From NCBI GenBank assembly GCA_027487685.1, contig JAIYDC010000072.1:1-45351 (forward strand): 45,351 nucleotides of DNA, in the 5' to 3' direction. Of this stretch, positions 42,770-45,351 are shown piece after piece. The notes beneath the pieces are model-generated. The model made no database searches. It was not told the origin of the DNA and worked only from the letters and a program-made list of their open reading frames with translations. Within the stretch, counting starts at the first letter, position 1. Every line of letters starts with the position of its first letter. This DNA is from Pseudomonadota bacterium (GTDB taxonomy: Bacteria > Bdellovibrionota > Bacteriovoracia > Bacteriovoracales > Bacteriovoracaceae). The translations under genes and the position numbers were made by a program.

Positions 42770-42800
42770 TTGACCTTCCCTAAAGGGAAGGGTTTATTAT
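42770..42800 (+). promoter_or_regulatory. CueR/MerR-type promoter-operator of copA
   Basis: A -35 box TTGACC (42770-42775) and a -10 box TATTAT (42795-42800) are 19 bp apart, the overlong spacer that MerR-family activators untwist. Centred in it is the inverted repeat CCTTCCC-TAAA-GGGAAGG (42774-42791), close to the CueR operators of E. coli copA. Copper-induced activation of copA is therefore expected. No cueR gene is in the window. Confidence 0.85.
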
Positions 42801-42823
42801 CTTGAAGACTATAAGGAAGAGCG

Positions 42824-44989
42824 ATGAAAAAAGAGATCATGCTGAACATCAAGGGGATGACATGTGCCTCTTGCGTCGGTCGGGTGGAACGGGTGCTCAA
42901 AAAAGACCCGGGAGTTCTTTCCGCAGCAGTAAAGCTGGCCACCGAGAAGGCATCGATAATTTTTGAAGACACGAAGACCGACCCATCAAAACTTATCGAC
43001 GACGTCCGACGGGCAGGCTACGAGGCAAGTTCACTCCCAACCACTGAGGAAGATCGGTTAACTGAACTCAAACATGAGGGACGATCCGTTATCGTCGCGG
43101 CAACACTGTCGCTTCCCTTAGTCCTACCGATGCTCTTTGAACCCTTCGGCGTTCATCTGATGCTTCCTCCAATTCTCCAACTGGCCCTGGCGACACCAGT
43201 TCAGCTCCTCATAGGTGCAAGATTCTACACCTCAGCCTGGAGTGCGCTCAAGGCCCGCTCTGGGAACATGGAACTATTGGTGGCAATCGGCACCAGCGCC
43301 GCCTATGGTCTCTCCCTCTACCATCTCCTTGCAAAGTCCAACCTACACCTCTACTTCGAGAGTTCGGCCGTTATCATAACCCTTGTTCTGCTAGGAAAAT
43401 ATCTTGAGAAGAAGGCCAAGGCCCAGACCACTTCGGCGATCAGGGCCCTTCAAGATCTAAGACCTGAAACCGCCAGAGTCTTGCGGGAGGGACAGGAAGT
43501 AGAACTGCCACTAGCAGCGGTCGTGGCCGGAGACCTGGTCATCATCCGCCCCGGCGAACGTCTGCCCGTGGACGGAATCATCATGGAAGGGTCAACACAG
43601 GTTGATGAGGCCCTCATGACCGGAGAAAATCTTCCGATCTTCAAAAAAGTCGGCGACACTGTCGTCGGCGGTTCCATCAACGGAGATGGTGCCGTCACTC
43701 TCCGTGTAACGGCCATCGGCAATGAAACCGTGTTGGCGCGGATCATCCGCTTGGTGGAAGACGCTCAGGCCAAGAAGCCACCCATCCAAAGGCTGGTCGA
43801 TAAAGTGGCTTCTTGGTTCGTTCCTGTTGTTGTCGGAATATCCGCAGCAACTGTATTGGGAGTAGGCCTCGTAACGGGTGATTGGGAAGCGGGGGTCTTA
43901 AACGCCGTGAGTGTCCTAGTCATCGCTTGCCCCTGCGCCCTGGGGCTAGCAACCCCCACATCCATCATGGTGGGAACGGGAATGGCAGCCAAGGCGGGAA
44001 TCTTGATCAAAGACGCAGAAGCGCTCGAAATCGCCCACGGCCTCACCGTCGTGGCCTTCGATAAAACCGGTACCCTCACTCTCGGTAGACCCACCGTCAC
44101 GACTCTGAGTTCACTGTCCTCATCAAGCGAGGAAGACATCCTAAGCCTCGCCGCGGGCGTGCAACAGGGTTCAGAACATCCCCTTGCCCACGCTATCCTG
44201 CGAGCAGCGAAAGAGAGGAAGCTACCCATACCCTTGGTTAGCGCTAACCGCGCGATCCCTGGAAAAGGAATGGAAGGAGAGATTCTGGGAAGGAAATACT
44301 TCTTGGGATCTCTTGATGCCATCGAGGAGCTAGGTCTTCTGACACAGAAGATTCGAGAGCGGGTTGAAGAACTTGCGGGTAACGAAGAAACCGTTTCCTG
44401 TCTCGCCGACCGTTCGGAAGCGATAGTCCTAGGTATAGTCGCCTTCAGGGATATGGTTAGACCTGAAGCGAAGCGCACTATCAATGAGCTTCATGCCCTC
44501 GGAATAAAGACCGTCATGATCAGCGGGGATAACTTAGGCAGCGCTCAAAAAGTCGCTCATGAACTGGGAATCGGTGAAGTCCGGGCCCAGGTTCTTCCCG
44601 AACAGAAGGCGCTATTCGTGAGTGAGCTTCGCACTCGTGGCGAAGTGGTGGCAATGGTGGGTGACGGTGTTAACGATGCGCCGGCATTGGCCGCAGCGGA
44701 TGTGGGAATTGCTATGAGCACGGGAACGGACGTCGCCATGCACACCGCAGGGATCACCCTTATGCGGGGGAATCCGCTCCTCATCTCGGACGCCATCGAC
44801 ATCTCCCGTCGGACCTACGCCAAGATCCGTCAGAACCTTTTCTGGGCCTTTTTTTACAACATCATCGGAATTCCGCTGGCAGCGCTTGGATACCTAAGCC
44901 CGGTTATCGCCGGAGGAGCGATGGCCTTAAGCTCCGTTAGCGTCGTCACTAACGCTCTTCTCTTAAAGCGCTGGAAGCGTCAGAGCTAG
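42824..44989 (+). CDS. copA: copper-exporting P1B-type ATPase
   Basis: The 721-residue pump has one N-terminal HMA domain (GMTCASC, C14 and C17), membrane helices from about 90 on, the transport-site motif C369-P-C371 in helix 6, the phosphorylation motif DKTGTLT with D413, and the hinge GDGVNDAPALAAADVG. Length and the CPC motif indicate Cu(I) export. The single HMA domain and CueR-type promoter agree. AAGGAAGAG precedes the ATG. Confidence 0.93.
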   Translation: MKKEIMLNIKGMTCASCVGRVERVLKKDPGVLSAAVKLATEKASIIFEDTKTDPSKLIDDVRRAGYEASSLPTTEEDRLTELKHEGRSVIVAATLSLPLVLPMLFEPFGVHLMLPPILQLALATPVQLLIGARFYTSAWSALKARSGNMELLVAIGTSAAYGLSLYHLLAKSNLHLYFESSAVIITLVLLGKYLEKKAKAQTTSAIRALQDLRPETARVLREGQEVELPLAAVVAGDLVIIRPGERLPVDGIIMEGSTQVDEALMTGENLPIFKKVGDTVVGGSINGDGAVTLRVTAIGNETVLARIIRLVEDAQAKKPPIQRLVDKVASWFVPVVVGISAATVLGVGLVTGDWEAGVLNAVSVLVIACPCALGLATPTSIMVGTGMAAKAGILIKDAEALEIAHGLTVVAFDKTGTLTLGRPTVTTLSSLSSSSEEDILSLAAGVQQGSEHPLAHAILRAAKERKLPIPLVSANRAIPGKGMEGEILGRKYFLGSLDAIEELGLLTQKIRERVEELAGNEETVSCLADRSEAIVLGIVAFRDMVRPEAKRTINELHALGIKTVMISGDNLGSAQKVAHELGIGEVRAQVLPEQKALFVSELRTRGEVVAMVGDGVNDAPALAAADVGIAMSTGTDVAMHTAGITLMRGNPLLISDAIDISRRTYAKIRQNLFWAFFYNIIGIPLAALGYLSPVIAGGAMALSSVSVVTNALLLKRWKRQS

Positions 44990-45032
44990 CGTGCTAGCCT
45001 AAGGCAAATCCCCCTTATCTAGAAGGTGACTC

Positions 45033-45351
45033 ATGCTTTTCTCCCCCAACGTTATTGCTGCCCGTAAAGCTCGTGTGGCCGCTGCCCTGGCCCCGCTCTT
45101 AAAAGACTCCGACGTGGTCATCGTCCACGCTGGTTCACCGGTCCAAAAACCCGGCGGTCTGGATCAAGTCTACCCCTTTCTCCCTCACCCCAATTACTTT
45201 TGGCTCACTGGCTTCAGACGTCCTGCTGGAATTTCAGTATTCTCCAAACACGACGGTTGGATTGATTTTGTCCAACCGGTCACCCGTGAGGAAAAAGTCT
45301 GGGAAGGTGGCGGGGTTTCTTATCCAGGAAAAGACCTCAAAGATTTTGATG
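45033..45351 (+). CDS. aminopeptidase P family protein, N-terminal part (cut by window end)
   Basis: The first 106 codons begin with an ATG behind AAGGTGA. The start MLFSPNVIAARKARVAAAL and the segment NYFWLTGFRRPAGISVF are typical of the N-terminal domain (AMP_N) of aminopeptidase P (PepP), which removes N-terminal residues before proline. The catalytic pita-bread domain lies beyond the window, so the identification is provisional. It starts 43 bp after copA and may be separately transcribed. Confidence 0.75.
   Translation, partial: MLFSPNVIAARKARVAAALAPLLKDSDVVIVHAGSPVQKPGGLDQVYPFLPHPNYFWLTGFRRPAGISVFSKHDGWIDFVQPVTREEKVWEGGGVSYPGKDLKDFD

Noticed and set aside
1-45351. CRISPR array, rRNA or tRNA genes
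   Set aside because: No regularly spaced repeats and no rRNA or tRNA signatures were found on reading the window.

Overview
The window looks like a chromosomal segment of a free-living Gram-negative bacterium, most probably one of the Bdellovibrionota (predatory or predator-related bacteria of the former Deltaproteobacteria). This is an inference. It rests on many signal-peptide-bearing hydrolases (papain-type, trypsin-type and HExxH peptidases, a 5'-nucleotidase, a secreted EEP nuclease/phosphatase), several small secreted proteins and outer-membrane barrels, a DapD-type lysine pathway, and paired c-di-GMP-type signalling proteins. Base composition is near 50-55% G+C except for an AT-rich patch in the first 300 bases. 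I see no rRNA, tRNA, CRISPR array, insertion sequence or phage structural gene.

Layout. 1-6.4 kb: a tiny secreted protein, a perfect 23-bp inverted repeat, two tandem secreted peptidases, a UshA-like nucleotidase, a small secreted EDRRD-repeat protein and a DUF2490-like outer-membrane protein. 6.5-8.1 kb: a tyrosine recombinase translationally coupled to a ribbon-helix-helix-like protein. 8.4-9.8 kb: a PilZ protein fused to a decayed HD-GYP domain. 9.9-16.3 kb: the lysine/diaminopimelate block, with asd divergent from a lysine-riboswitch-led operon lysC-dapB-dapA-dapD-lysA. 16.4-17.6 kb: an HD-GYP protein followed by a stand-alone receiver. 17.8-22.4 kb: a secreted trypsin, an hpf-fadD operon, a methyltransferase and an alpha/beta hydrolase. 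22.4-25.3 kb: a 985-residue secreted protein I cannot assign. 25.5-28.1 kb: an MnmC-like tRNA methyltransferase, a FabK/nitronate-monooxygenase flavoprotein and HtpX.

28.4-31.2 kb holds an overlapping trio: an L,D-transpeptidase-like protein, a SIMPL protein and an RlmI-like methyltransferase. 31.3-35.8 kb holds a secreted EEP hydrolase, a small secreted protein and three rRNA methyltransferases (TrmH/SpoU, RlmM-like, RlmI-like). 35.8-38.1 kb is a minus-strand cluster of outer-membrane protein, periplasmic HMA metal-binding protein, MerT-like transporter, ECF sigma factor and a probable membrane anti-sigma factor. 38.1-41.8 kb holds TatD, small secreted proteins, a lipoprotein, an O-methyltransferase and an AsmA-like protein. 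42.0-45.0 kb has two tandem paralogous membrane proteins, then copA behind a textbook CueR/MerR-type promoter, then the start of an aminopeptidase P gene.

The best supported regulatory elements are the L-box upstream of lysC, with its own promoter, and the 19-bp-spacer CueR-type promoter of copA. The observations I would follow first are the MerP/MerT-like cluster carrying its own ECF/anti-sigma pair, the RHH-recombinase pair, the PilZ/degenerate HD-GYP fusion, and the tandem PEISDF paralogues.
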